Source: Synanceia verrucosa
Taxonomy: Eukaryota; Chordata; Actinopteri; Perciformes; Synanceiidae
Direction of reading: 5' to 3'
DNA length: 64,000 nt
Assembly: GCA_029721515.1 (NCBI GenBank)
Contig: CM056556.1
Location: 16,450,598-16,514,597 of the forward strand
Under the pieces are notes generated by a model, which was given only the letters and a program-made list of their open reading frames with translations, did not search any database and had not been told where the DNA came from. Position 1 is the stretch's first letter. Every line of letters begins with the position of its first letter. Made by a program: the position numbers and the translations under genes. Below, piece by piece: positions 11,613-25,246 of the stretch.

Positions 11613-14600
11613 ATTACTACCTACCAATGATAAAACTCTGTTGTTGTCAACTCAAAATATATGGTTTCCTCTAACTAATAAATACAGACTTTATCGATAT
11701 TTTAAAAATTCTGCCCCCAATAGATTCTTCTCAAAATAGTTGCACTCTGTCTCAACTTCATGCTCATTTTTAAAAAGAAATTTGCGTTTGTTTTAGTCTG
11801 ACCTGATCATTAGGGAATTGTCATAATTAATGAATAGAAAAGAACAGCATAATATGAAAGCTGTGCTGCCCGCCAGAGGCCCCTACCTTTTATTTTGCCC
11901 GAATGATTTGACTCAGAGTCACATTAGAGACCTTTCATGAAGTTTCTGAAGCAAAACACCATCTGCTGTCCTTTCAGTTCATCTTTTTATTGCCTTTGAG
12001 AGCAGGCACAAGAGTCTTATGTGTTCAGCTGCGTGTGACTGTTGTTAAAACACACAAGATGATTTACAATGCCAGGAGTGAAGTGAGACACATAACAGCC
12101 ATAGGAAACTTTTTCGGTTTTGCTCAGACTTTCATAATAAAGCCACACAATCATAGAGCACAGTCAGAACAAACCTACATTTCTGTGCAGTCAATTTTTC
12201 ATGTAGTTCTCCATCTGGCACTCTGCAACCTATCTGTCTGACTGGGGCTCAGAGTCTCTTCCTCGAGGTAGCAATCTCTCTCGGGTCATGATAATTTAAT
12301 GTGGGCAGAGGTTTGACAAATGGTTTTGAGAAGCAACGTGGACTGTGCAAGCCATAGAGAGGGGAGATGGGATGCTGCAAAGGGATCCTGGGGCTGCTTC
12401 ACTGGTGGAAACATGGTTAACTAACACCGGACATACCCATGGAGCCTCCTCATTAGACATGAAGTCAGTTCAGTATGATAGGACTCATCAATCCTGGACT
12501 TATGAGGTTGACCTGTAGTAGCAGCTCTCCAGCTTTAAGCCAGAGGATGTCTATAAAAAGGTGTTTGAAACCGCAGCAAAATGCTCATTGACAAAGTGGG
12601 CCTAGAAAACGAGAGCGTGCTCGGTTCATTGTAATTCATGCTGACGGTGACTGAGGGAAATACTTCAGGATGGATAGCAGTGTGGGATAATTTTGTGCAT
12701 CCTTCTCTATAAATAGTGTTTTAATAAACAGGGCAGCACTTACAAAGAGCTATGAATATTCTTGGATAATCACTCACATCAGTTAAAAAAGTGACAGATG
12801 CTGGGAGCTAAATTCAGTCACATCCAGTTTCTAGGGCAAAATGAGAATAGCCTGTTTACAGTTTCACACAGTGAAGCAGTTCTCACAATCTCGATAATGT
12901 TTACACTTTTTGTTAAATGTGTCAAAGTAATCAAGACTGATTCTGTATGCACATGAACACCACAGCTGATGTTGCCCATGCAGGGCATCATCAGATGGCT
13001 CATGGTTTATTTGAGGGGGGTACCGATCTTTATCCCCAGAGAAGATGCAAGGTAATGTCCCAGAAAAGCTGGATTCACTTGAACATCTGTTGGCCAAATG
13101 TAAGCAAACAGAGATGGGGTCAAGTCCCAAAACTGGCACAGCGGCATCTAAAAACAACCCAGTAACACAGCAACTCTGGAATCTAGCTCAAACGGTTACC
13201 AGTGCAACGGAGCAATCCTCACAACAAGTCAAAGTATCAAATCATTTTTCCACATGCAAAGGTCTATTTCTTCAAAGGAAATTGAGCTTGGCATTAAGCG
13301 TGTGGGAATATTGTTTACCATATCGCTACGGTAACAGGCTGGTTTATATTGCAGCGGATCTGCTGGGGGTTCAGTGTGGGCGGAACTGGGAACTGTTAAT
13401 ACTTTATTTCTGTGGATACCTTTATTGAAATATCTTATTTATGTATTCAGACCAGCATAATAAATAAAAGAAAGTTAACTGGTGTGCAATCCAGGTGAGA
13501 GAAGACATTATACATTGTACCTTTCAACAGCAAAAATATCAGCTTTTCCTGGAAGCTGCTACTTTATCGCTATAGTGCTCAGCTTTTTAAAGTCCTGAGC
13601 GGTTTCCTAGATTATAATTTGGCCAGGTTCCTAGTTTGTGTCCAAACCCTCATGTTTGGTGGCAGAATTTAACAATATGACCTGTCCACAGTTTACCTGT
13701 GACCCTCAAGGATAAGTAGGTATAGCTAACAGATAGATGGGTGAGTCAACCTTGGTTTAATATGTGCTGAGCATCAGCCAGAAATGCCATAGATAAAAGT
13801 CATGAGATGTTGAACAACATCTAAAAAAAACACATCAAAGAGTCTCCGGGCACCTTGTGCTAGTAACCATCCACTGACTGAAGCTTGGTAGTGTACTGGT
13901 CCAACTGAGCTCAGCCATGGACACTGTAGTCCATGTGACGTGGCATGTGTCACCACATTCAACATACCTGACTCACCCACAATTGTAACACTGCCTACAG
14001 TCAGACCTCAGTGACTCAGTGCTATTGCCCAGTCTAATAAATGGAGTCTCCATTACTCACTCAGTCTGCTACATCAGTTTGGTTGTAGGTAACCATCCCT
14101 AACATCAACATTCAAGCACCTGCCGGTCTGTCTGCTGAGGAAATGACACACTAAAGCTCCACTCAGGAGGCTGAAACAGCATTTCACATCCTTTTTTCCT
14201 CCAGTTTTTTTTTTCTGTCAGAGTATGATCAAAGCCTAGCTGTCTCTCCTGCATATTCACATCCATCTTTGAACTCACTGGTTGGCTTTCTGTGGTAATA
14301 ATAGAATTATACATTATGAAATTATTTCAGGCTTGTCCGTCCACAGAGCAGCATGCCAAGACCTTGTCCAATTAAAGCAACCCTCTCCATGTGGTGTGAG
14401 TTAATTAACTTCATAGATGCTACAAAGGCAGCCAGGCACAGGGGTCTGCTGCAGGCTAAAAGGAAAGAGCAGGAGAATAGGTTTATCTCCTTGAACACTG
14501 TAGACAGACTTTTGGCATTGCCACAAGCAAGTGAGGTAGTGGCAATTATAGTTTTGGGTTGTGTTTGTGATCTAGTTTTAGATTTGTCATCATTCATTTA

Positions 14601-16287
14601 ATTACCATTTCCATTTTATTACTTTTATTTTCCCAAGAACAATGTAGTTGCGTTATTTTGGTAAGTAGAAATTTGTGGGATATGATTCATAGAAATGGAT
14701 TGAGCTGAAAATCTTTACAAGAACTACAGACTTGTAAAATATTCCTATAAACCTTCTTACATTTTGAAAAGCAAAGCTAACTTGTTTTATTTCGATTTGT
14801 GTTATTGGGCCTTGAGCTGATTTTCAAGCCAATGAGTTGTTGTATAAAGATTAATGTGGATCATTAAGCACACGCTGTGATCTAAGACTTTCAGCCATGA
14901 AAAGGCTACAGTAAAAGCCACATCCATGTTGTTCAACTGGATCCAGAAGACTCTTTCCAAGCAACTCATGTGGCATCTTAGTGAACTTTGATGATGCAGA
15001 TGTGCAGCCTGTGCTTTAAAAGATTAGATCTCTAAAAGGTTTAATGATATATGTGCGCCTGAAATTTTTATGCTTCATTTGCTTGGTTAGAAAATGAGCT
15101 TTATATTATCTATTATGCAGGTCCAATATTTTAGACCTATAGAGCCACTTGTTCACAGATGGTGCGCTGTTTGCAGTGTACATTCAGTGCCTTGTCCAGT
15201 TAACCAATGAAACCCAAGAAACCAGACCAAAAACAGAACCAGAACTGGTCACAGGATCACATCCAGATATCATTTTTTAAGAGACAGAAACTCCATAAAT
15301 AGATGGGCAACTGGATAAGTCTATCTGCTGAAAGATATCAAGATGTGGTTGAAGGATTTTGAAAAATGACGAAGGTGGACTTTTTTGTTGACTGAACATT
15401 AACGCTCAATTTCTGTATTTGTCTCTTGACAGAATGATTTTGCAAGTGGACACACTGAAGAGTAGCAACACCTTGTTTCCTTACGTGGTACAGTGCAGAT
15501 GCCCCTTCTCTGGACCCCAGTCACAAACACCATTGATGGGCTAGCCATACTGTAGAAGCTGGAAGAAACTACTGCCCCTTTCTGATGAGCACAAAACACC
15601 CATGGACTGACAGAAGCAGGCTGATGTGACATTTAGAAACCCATCTGAACAAAGGCTGCCAAAGACAAAGAGGACTCTCCATGCTATAGTCCCACAACAG
15701 TGAAGCAACACATAAAGCAACTCACAGGTGTTCAGTGATCCCCTGAAATGGTTGCCAAGGCCTGGAGTATCCCAAACAAATCTGAGCTGAACTGAATATA
15801 AACTCACAAGCGAGGAGGCTTGACTGTTTTTCAAAAAGAAGCTCATCTTTCTAGATATAAAATGTTTATTACACTGCTGTGTCAGTTTGTGTTCAGTAGC
15901 AGTTAGACACAGTCTATTTGGTGATTTATTTATGTGAACTAGTCAGAGAAATATATGAGTGGTTAACATTCGGAACCTGTAACAGCTTAGGTTGATGCTG
16001 AGCATCTCACGTAGAGTAGAATGTTTTTGTTACTTACTGAAACCAGACACAAAATATGTCTGCAGCCATGTTGAAAAACTATATCTTGTGAGAAATGTTT
16101 TAGGTCTCCTTTCTGCAAAACAAGTGATTTCTCTATATTGTAACTTGTCTGACAAGGACGAAACGCCATACTGATAAACTGCTGTAGATCTAAAGATTTT
16201 ACATTAGCTCATCAAGATTTTTCTTTGGTTTAGTCGTCCTGGGGAAAGGAATCTTGACTCTCCAGTTATTCACCCAACACATGAATG

Positions 16288-16589
16288 CTATGTTCACATT
16301 GCGAGCAACAAATCTGCAGATTGGCCTTGTCTGGCTGGACATCATTGTCAAGTTGCTGTTGAAGTATTGCTCAAGTGCACATTGGGTAACAGCATTTTTT
16401 TTTCTTTCATTTTAAGGCAAAATGAAACAGGACATCAATGTGTCACTGGCTGACAAGAGCTGAGACCAGCAACTTTGATTTGCAGAGCGTCACACTCGCG
16501 ACGCAGTAAAAAGTGTTGGGTGTCAGTTTGTTGCTGCAAGTTGCCACTCGTAGCCTGTCGTCTTGTTGCTCGCAGTGTGAACAGAGCGT
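16288..16589. mobile_element. MITE-like element with about 25-bp inverted ends
   Basis: The left end GCTATGTTCACATTGCGAGC is matched by the inverse of the right end, GCTCGCAGTGTGAACAGAGC. The roughly 300-bp interior has no transposase. The size and ends fit a non-autonomous DNA transposon; its superfamily was not determined. Confidence 0.65.
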
Positions 16590-19500
16590 GTAATGAGGAT
16601 CAGGGATGCCTTCATAATAGCAAAGAGCACCACACATAACCTTGGCTATGAGCCCACAAGCCCATTTGAAACCATTACGTATAAAGTTAGTGTGAGACAG
16701 CTGCCTCAGTAACCTTGTCCATTGACTTCTGTGCCCTTTGTCATTACCGGAGCTGCCTGAAAAACAGCTCCATTAGCAATATGATGTAAATGAATATCCA
16801 TTTGGGTCCTTTATAAGGAGCACTCTATAGCCCACTGATATTAGAAAATTGTAAGTGATTAGCCATAATAGAAAAAAAACATTAATCCCCCCTTCACTGT
16901 CAGCAATAATGTACAGTAGCCAAATCAGATGGAAGAAGATGTTGTGTAAAAGTCAGAGGCACCAGACAAATGGGTTCTGTGTAATCACTGAGGTCATTAA
17001 AAAAAAATCATTAAAAATGTGAAATAAATACTGAGAAAAATCCTCTGTAATCCATAAAATACTACAACAGACAAAGCAGCTGTTGGTGCCAGACTCGATC
17101 AGCGACAGCATGTGAAGACCAGGTGGACAGACGGTGGGCTACATTAGGAGTGAGGTGTCAGTCCCAATCTTGCATCTGCAATGGGTGTCTGACAGCTGCT
17201 GAGTCTGTGCGTGTACAGAATCTCTGGTCAGTGCAAGCAGTGTAACATTCTTGCTGAAAGCTAACGAGACACTGTTAATTGTACAGAGTTGGCACTGAGC
17301 CAGCCATGAGACTTATCATCATATTTGTCCTCTCTGTTTCATGAAGTTCCACTGGACCCTCTGAGCAGAACAGTGTGGTCATGTGCTGAAAGCTGGACCT
17401 GCTGGCTTCTTCCTCAATGATCAGCAATAACATTCACATTTGCTGAGTTGTTGGAGCATGTTGATTCCCATTTCAATGGCTAAAGTTTAATTGTATGTGT
17501 GCCCCAGCAGGTTCGTGCTTTCAGGAGTGGAGAAATAGGATGTGTCCAAGTGAAATAATTGGCCCAGGGATCAGCGGTCGCTCTAAATTACATTCTATTG
17601 CTCTCTTTCTGTTGCAGCCTCCTTATTCCAAGAGTGTGAACATCAGTGGCATACAGGAATTTGTTTTTAACAGGTGCAGCAGCACAAATTAGCCCCTGAT
17701 GCTGGATAAGTAGGAAAGATCTAAAGCGTTAAAGAACAGAGCTCTATGCTGTCTGCTCTGGCTATGGGCTGTATATATACATAGACAGCACGTCTCCACT
17801 TCCTCCCACTGTACAGGAGAGAAGCCAAAATATCCCAGTACATGGGAGCTGCCATCTTGAGATGTACTGGTGTACTGAGTGTACTCAGTAGTGATTGGGG
17901 AGGTGGAGTTGCGGTATCGAGGTCACCAAACCAATCAAACAGGCACAGCTGCAGTTTGAGACAGAGGCTGACAGCTGCCAATCATGACATATATTATCAA
18001 ATATTTCATTAACTCTAAATTTATCAGGAGGATTAACACATGAACATACACCAGTGATAGGAACAACAAAAATACCAGAAACTATCTTACTTGATTTTTT
18101 TACTTGGCCCATGTCTGATCAAGGTTTTGTCTTTCGGAAACTTTTATGTCATCCATCTTTATATGCGGTTCTTATCTGTCATAAGGAAAAGGGTGTTTGG
18201 TCTTATTTTCAGTAAAATAACATCATTTTGCGCCTGAAAAGTGGTAGCAAAGTCAAAGATCAATTATTTCCCCCATTTCTTAAAATGTTACAACTTGGTT
18301 TTGTGATGTTCTCTGTTTTGTTCGAAAACAGTCGTGACTCTGGCCTGATGTGTGATGTGGTACTGTAAATCGTATCAGCTCAACCCTCTTCCCATATAAA
18401 TAAATACTAATAATGAAAAAAAAAATTTAAAAAAGGATGGGGAGAAGAGAGCACACATCTGCTTCAGTCTCTCCAGGTTGTCATGGTAACAGTTGCCTTA
18501 CAGTTGAATACCCACCTGTACACAGAAGCTTTGTAGTGGTTGATACCTCACTTTTTGGGTGTGGTGATGATGATAATGTGCACCGAGTTCTGTCTATGTA
18601 TTTACTACTAGATAGAATAATCAGTACCATTTTCAGTTGGATTGTTATTGCACTTGTTGACTTTGTATTGTCACGACAGGGAGAAATAAAGTTTTATCTT
18701 TTACAGTGTGTTTAAATGCCTCTGTGTGAGCTGCTCTTTGGAACACAAAATACCCCAAAGCATTTAATGCCATGTTCCCCTGGAGGCCAAGAACACATAA
18801 AGGGGAAGTCAAAAATATAATTAAATATATTAGTAAATCTTACTGCTAGTTTTTAATTATAATGGAGTGCATCAGATTTTAATTTTCAGCTCTTTAGTTC
18901 TCCTGTTTTAGGTGCATTTAATCATTCATCTATTTCCTAGTTTCCTGACCACATTTGCATTTTTTAAAACTAAAAACAACATGTTGTTTCGTAGTGCAGT
19001 ATGAAGCTAATTAGCCTGAGAAAATGGCAAATGGAGCTGCTTTCCACGCTCCAACAAAAGCTCAGCTTTTACAACATTGTGAGCCAAAATGTTGGATAGT
19101 TGTTCAGTTGGATGCACAAACTGAAAAGAAAACAAGTCTGGGCAGAATCACATTTCCTGACAAAAAAAAACCCTAGAAGGGTGGAGATTGTGGGTTTGTG
19201 CAATTAGTGTTGTCTGGTCAGAGTTGCGAGTGATAGCTAGCTAGACCATAGTAAGCAACTTTAGGTCAGTAATAAATCATTTCCTGTCTTTCACATCCAT
19301 AACAAAAGCATTAGTGACCCATCCAGATCAATAGGGAGTACAAGAGATGGAGTCTCCACAAGATATACTGTATAAAATGTCGATATCATCGGCAAAGTAA
19401 GGGGCATAACACTTATCAACTTCTTAATAATTTTATGGATCTATCACTTTTTGTGGCAGGGGTTTAGCAAACACTTTTGAAGTTTTTATTTATGAACTGA

Positions 19501-22327
19501 TCTGAGGTAAACGGGATTTTCTCAACTAATTAGAGGTTAAAGTAAAATCTAAAATGTTATTGATGTTTTCAGCAGAATTTCTGACTCAACTGATGACCTT
19601 TTACTGCCCTTCATGGGTTTTGGGGTAGGCTTAGATGAACCTCTGAAACTTCTCAGTGACCTGTGTTTGCTTTTTTTCATGGCCAATCAATATCATACGT
19701 CATGAGATGATTCATCTGGCCTCAAAACTGTGACCCTCCCAAGCCGTTAGCGCCACATCCAAAACTGGCCTGCACAGGAACATCATTAAAGCAAAGAGGT
19801 GATGGACGAAAGACACAGTGACAGATGTGTCAGACCTTCACTCCTTGCTTCAAATCAGACACCAGCTGCTGCTCACTTGTGTCAAAGACCCACGACAACA
19901 AGGACGGTTGTTGTCACACTGTCAAGGTCCCTTTGAGCTTTCCTAATAAGCTCTGACTTCTACTTTTACCAAACCTTCCTCCACCTCTGTCAATCATCCT
20001 GCCCAGGTCCTGCTCATCAAACTGCTTCCTCACTCTCAATTTCCTCCATCTGTGTCCTCCTCCTTCCAGTATGCCAGTAAACAATACTCTTCCCATCTGC
20101 GCACATGAAACCAATCGCTTCCATCTATCACCATTTAAAAACCATTGTCTGGATTTCCACATCCTGCTGTTTTTGAGGAGCCTGCGATACATCCTGCCAA
20201 CATTATCTATTAAAACTCCATTAAGCCTCGTCTCTCCAATGCTCTGTCCACTCAGGCCGGATATTCTGTGGCACTGAAACCACATTAAGTTCCATCTGTA
20301 GTAGATATTAATGTCACTGATTCATGGTGTCCTTTTAAACTAGCCATTGTGAGTGCATTATGTAATACTGCCATGGTTGACCGCACCTAACTGATGCTGA
20401 AAACATGAGACCACAACAGTGCAAAACAATGGCTTGGGCTAGTTTGTTGTCTAATATCAAAGTGGTTATCGTCCAACAGAAACTCAGAATAAGCTTCTCT
20501 TATAATACAGATAATATTTTACTGATAATACTGATAATATTTTCTTTGCTTATATTTCAAATTACTTTTAAAACTAGTCGAAGGGAAATTCAAGCAGCAC
20601 AAGGACATAAACTAGCACAGGTAAACAGAGAATAACCATTCATAAAATAAGCCGCAGTCAGCTATCTCACAATGAACAGATTAATTATGTAAATAGCACC
20701 AAGTTCAGCAAAACAGATCGAGAGTGACAGGAGTAAAATGAATTCCCACCCAAAACTGCAGGGAATACACAAGAATCATCAGAGCCCAAATGACTTGTAG
20801 CAGCAGGTTAAGACACGTCGTTAGAATTATACACAAAAAATACCAAATAAAATGCTGAATAAACCATAGGTGCACATAAATTACTCAAGGAAACAAGCTC
20901 TGTAGTTAAGATGTAATCGATATGTTGGTATGAAGAATATAAAAACAAGCTGTCACATAAACCAATTGCACTTTGTTTAAAGAATATGCTTATATTCATA
21001 TGAATATGAAATTCATGGAGAAAATGTGACAAAAGCCATGCTGAGCGCCCTGGGAAGCCAATATATCAGGATTATAATTGCTTGAATGGGACGTGTGTAG
21101 TCATGCTTGCAGCCCTAAAGCAACTAAATTATGTTCTACAACAGGTCTGGCTTGCAATGAGACCTCAAAACAACAACAATAAACAAGCAACAAAGAAATA
21201 TGCTGCAAACCATCTCATCCCTTAGGATTAATAACACGCAGACTTGGGTATTTCACCGCTGTGTAAGTCAACACCAAATTCCAGATGCCAACCAAAGGAA
21301 AATAATGTAACTGTCAATTGAAGAAGTTGAATTAAAATGAATACCAACACCAACATACATGACATAAGAAAACAGTCAGTAAACACAAAGATAAATTACA
21401 TCTGAAAGAAAAATTAAAGCTACAAGTTTCATAGATTACTGATAATATCAAGCACACAAACACCAACTAGAGCCAACAACACAGCATTTTACAATATTCA
21501 TGTGAGCACAAGCAGCTAATAGATGATGATAATGAAAATGCAGAGTGAAACTGTCATATTGGTGGTTGGGAAGAATTAACAACAAGATGGTGGTTAATGA
21601 TGACCTCTAATTGAAATTAGAATTGAAAAGGAGAAGTAACCAATGGCTGGTGTCTAGAGAGCTGACCTAGGTATGTTGGTAACTAGCTCGCTGATGACAA
21701 ATGAGTGTTTTTTTTTAACTGTAAGCATTAATGAGCATTGTTTTTTATCTGAAGCTATCTCCCAATGACTGTGGACAGGTTCTGCACAGTAACCAAGTGT
21801 TTTCCAAAGATGGAGCCAGTCAGTGAAAAAAAGCTAAAAAATGTTTGCTAAAAAAGCCCAAATTTGCCTGTAATTAATGTTTTGGGTGGCATATTTCCCC
21901 TCCCTCCTCTCTATTGTACTCCACACCATGATTATTTTGCATTGAGGGAATTTTAATAACACTTCTAATATATCTCAGCTCGTAATTCATGTAGCGATTC
22001 CACTGCTGTGTGTTTTGATGGAAAACAAGACTCAACTTTTGCTAAAAAAAAAAAAAAAAATCAAAGGAAAGTTGTAAAACAGAACAGAAAACAGAATACC
22101 AGTCTGATGTGTGTAGAGCTCTCTATGGTTATACTGCATACTAGTGTTGTTTCCAGGCGATTTAATGAAGGTAAACACAATGAACCGCCGTGTGTAACAG
22201 CCGTGGTTGTCTCCATATTGTATAGGACATGTTCAGGCCAACCGGCCACCCTTCAATTCATATCAAGTACAGGAAGTTTCTATTTTTTCAGAGTAAGGGC
22301 TACTTCTGGAGACTGTTATGTGGGCTA

Positions 22328-22813
22328 TTTAACTCATTCAGTACCAGTCGTGTTATAAAACAGAAAGTACTTTGTGCCAGCGTTTTGCCCATTTTCAGTC
22401 ATATTTTAAGACCCACAGAATATTTTCTACTATGTCTCTGAAAACACTGAATAGCTCAAATGAAAGAAGAGGCTCGCTGTTTCATCATGAAAAAAAAATA
22501 TATTGTTCCATTCTTGTTTTATCAGAGGTAGAGGCCACTTTCACAAAAAAAAACACTTTCTGTTCAGAATCCATCCGTTTTGCTCTCTCATCGCGATTGC
22601 CTCCACTTCCTGCTTTGCTCTCTGTAACGTATACCTTCTCTTTATGCTCCGACTACATCTACACCAGAAGCCCCAACGTTACTCACAGGCTGTGGGAGAC
22701 CGCGATCGGAGACCCGCTGCCGAAAAACCACTGAGACGTACTATTACGTCAATGGTACTCAAGCGGTGGATTTTAAATGACATCAACATACGTCAAAGGC
22801 ATTCAATGAGCTA
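22328..22813. mobile_element. MITE-like element ending in TTTA(A/G)CTCATT
   Basis: The left end TTTAACTCATTCAGTACC and the inverse of the right end (CTTTAGCTCATTGAATGCC) are related inverted termini about 480 bp apart. The interior has two open frames without family similarity. A TTAA-targeting superfamily is possible but unproven. Confidence 0.5.
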
Positions 22814-24029
22814 AAGAAAATTAAATGTCATAGAAATCACACACAGGTCAAGTAATAAATATAATCTTTTGCTGTAAGTCAAATCTCACATGGACAAGTC
22901 CGTTAGTGGAGGTCATGGCAACAATATGATGACGTGATCTGAGGCAATAAATTAGTGCAGCTCATCATTGCAAGTTCTCAGTGGCAGTTGATCGTGACCC
23001 CGGGGCTTCCTCTGACCAAATTGGAGCCCTAGGTGAAACAAATCCATCATAGAAGCAGATTGTTTTGGTCTTAAATGTAATCTACATAATGAATTTAGTG
23101 TAAATTCTAGACTCAATAAGATTAAACACAATTAATACAAATATTAGAAATAATAATAAAAACAATAATAAAAAAACCCACTACTGTTACTATTATACTA
23201 CTATCTATTATTATAGACTATAATGTAAATACTACTACTACACCACTACTATTAGGAGCAACAACATAAAATGATAGGCTAGAAGATAAATATACTGGCT
23301 AAAGTTTATAGCTTATCAATATATACTAACTGGTCATTTAAGAGATTCCAATCTAGTGACAGCTTAGGAAACTTGTGCCAAAAAGTTTTATTTCAACAAC
23401 ATATCCACCATCAAGAGAAGCACAAGCTTCCTCTTTTTGTCTTGGAAAACTTACAATATGGTGGAAAGCAATTTGTTGGATATTGCTGAACACAGACAGA
23501 GACAGTCGGAGACACACTCTGTTCAAAATAAAACTGTTATACTGGGCCCCCCCATGTAGGAGCACCTGCTGAATACCTACTGGCCCAGCTGTGGAACTGA
23601 AACCACTATACAGGATCTTATTGAAAGCTGTGAAACATTTTTTTGTAAAACCTCATTAATAATTGATGAGTAAGTGAAAACCCTTTTTGATGACTACAGA
23701 CACACACTCAAAGTTGTTTTGGTCTGGATGATGAAGACACGTTTGCTTCATTCACTGAGGTGGCTGATGGAATATATGAGAGGCAGCAGGCTTTGACAGG
23801 AAGGGAAAGAACAGAAGAACTGAATGATGGTGATGATTATCTTGGGGTGTGGATGTTGCTTTGTTATGTGGGTGTACATATGTGATAATGGCAGCTTGTG
23901 TTTTTCTGCAGCACCGTAGTGTAGGTACATATGCATGGGATTTACATAGTCCAAAATGACTAATTAGGTAAGCTGTGCACCTCTTATTGAAGCCAGTTTT
24001 ATGGAGATGTAGAATGTGTCCCCCAGCCT

Positions 24030-24102
24030 GGGGCCTTTCCGTGTGGAGTTTGCATGTTCTCCCTGTGTCTGCGTGGGTTCTCTCCGGCTTTCTCCCACCT
24101 CC
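24030..24102 (-). repeat. fragment of the 851-1045 interspersed repeat family
   Basis: Reads GGGCCTTTCCGTGTGGAGTT, then TGCATGTTCTCCCTGTGTCT and GCGTGGGTTCTCTCCGG. This is the reverse orientation of the fish repeat seen at 851-1045, including a middle section missing there. It abuts the minisatellite at 24110. Confidence 0.6.
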
Positions 24103-24109
24103 TAAAAAC

Positions 24110-24795
24110 TTCTTTCTTATCCTGATGATGCTCCTTACACTGTTGTTCTTTCTTATCCTGATGATGCTCCTTACACTGTTGTTCTTTCTTATCCTGATGA
24201 TGCTCCTTACACTGTTGTTCTTTCTTATCCTGATGATGCTCCTTACACTATTAATTTTACTCATCCTGCTGATGCTCCTTACACTGTTTTTCTTTCTTAT
24301 CCTGATGATGCTCCTTACACTATTAATTTTACTTATCCTGATGATGGTCCTTACATTGTTCTTCTTTCTTATCGTGATGATGGTCCTTACACTGTTTTTC
24401 TTTCTTATCCTGATGATGCTCCTTACACTGTTCTTCTTTCTTATCCTGATGATGCTCCTTACACTATTAATTTTACTTATCCTGATGATGGTCCTTACAT
24501 TGTTCTTCTTTCTTATCCTGATGATGCTCCTTACACTGTTTTTCTTTCTTATCCTGATGATGGTCCTTACACTGTTTTTCTTTCTTATCCTGATGATGCT
24601 CCTTACACTGTTTTTCTTTCTTATTCTGATGATGCTCCTTACACTGTTTTTCTTTCTTATCCTGATGATGCTTCTTACACTGTTCTTCTTTCTTATCCTG
24701 ATGATGCTCCATACACTGTTCTTCTTTCTTATCCTGATGATGGTCCTTACGCAGTTAATTTTACTTATCCTGATGATGCTCCTTACACTGTTCCT
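24110..24795 (+). repeat. 36-bp minisatellite, about 19 copies
   Basis: The unit is TTCTTTCTTATCCTGATGAT followed by GCTCCTTACACTGTTG, with variants (GGTCC for GCTCC; AATTTTACTTAT joins). Because 36 is a multiple of 3, any stop-free frame stays open, giving a 464-codon - strand frame (25146-23752, repeat motif RIRKKNSVRSII) and a 384-codon + strand frame (23975-25129, LILMMLLTLLFF). Neither resembles a known protein, so I annotate the DNA repeat rather than a gene. Confidence 0.9.
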
Positions 24796-25246
24796 CTTGT
24801 TTTTCTTGATGCTGCTACTTTCGCTGCTCTCTCCACCAATACCCCTGCTTTCTTTTTTTATGCTGATCCTCTTGGTGTTCCTGTACAGGTGTGTGTTGCT
24901 GGTAGTACTGAGACCTCCTTCCTCAGCTTCTCCACAAGCAGAAGAAGGGAATGCAGTAAAGGGGCTTGTGCTAACACTAAGAGAAGGATCCACATTCTTG
25001 GCTTGTTTTTTTACACAGGGCAAGGAATTTCCAGGGTCTTTAGCCACCCTGAAGTACCTGACATTAAAAGAACCACACAAAGAGGGCAGAGGAGGCTCCT
25101 GCACCACAACAGTCCACTCAACAACCTGAACCACCTTCAGCACCACACTTGAATTCTGTTAAATAAAAAACTCAGACATATGACTCTGCGTTATGTCACA
25201 TACTTTAGCCTCACCGATGATGTATTAACATGAATCTTCTTAAATA

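Noticed and set aside
13045..13428. 127-codon + strand frame in the shisal1-parvg interval
   Set aside because: No recognisable domain, no splice or family context, and composition like the surrounding DNA; probably chance.
19914..20285. 123-codon - strand frame, basic and Gly/Arg-rich
   Set aside because: It reads across pyrimidine-rich low-complexity + strand sequence and has no family similarity that I know.
22008..22814. Overlapping + strand frames of 103-120 codons
   Set aside because: They overlap a MITE-like element and an A17 run; no protein family is recognised.
24110..24795. CRISPR-like regular repeats
   Set aside because: The units are contiguous with no unique spacers, and the genome is vertebrate; this is a minisatellite.
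23975..25129. 384-codon + strand multi-pass membrane protein
   Set aside because: The hydrophobic repeats come from translating the minisatellite; there is no promoter, family or conserved flank to support a gene.
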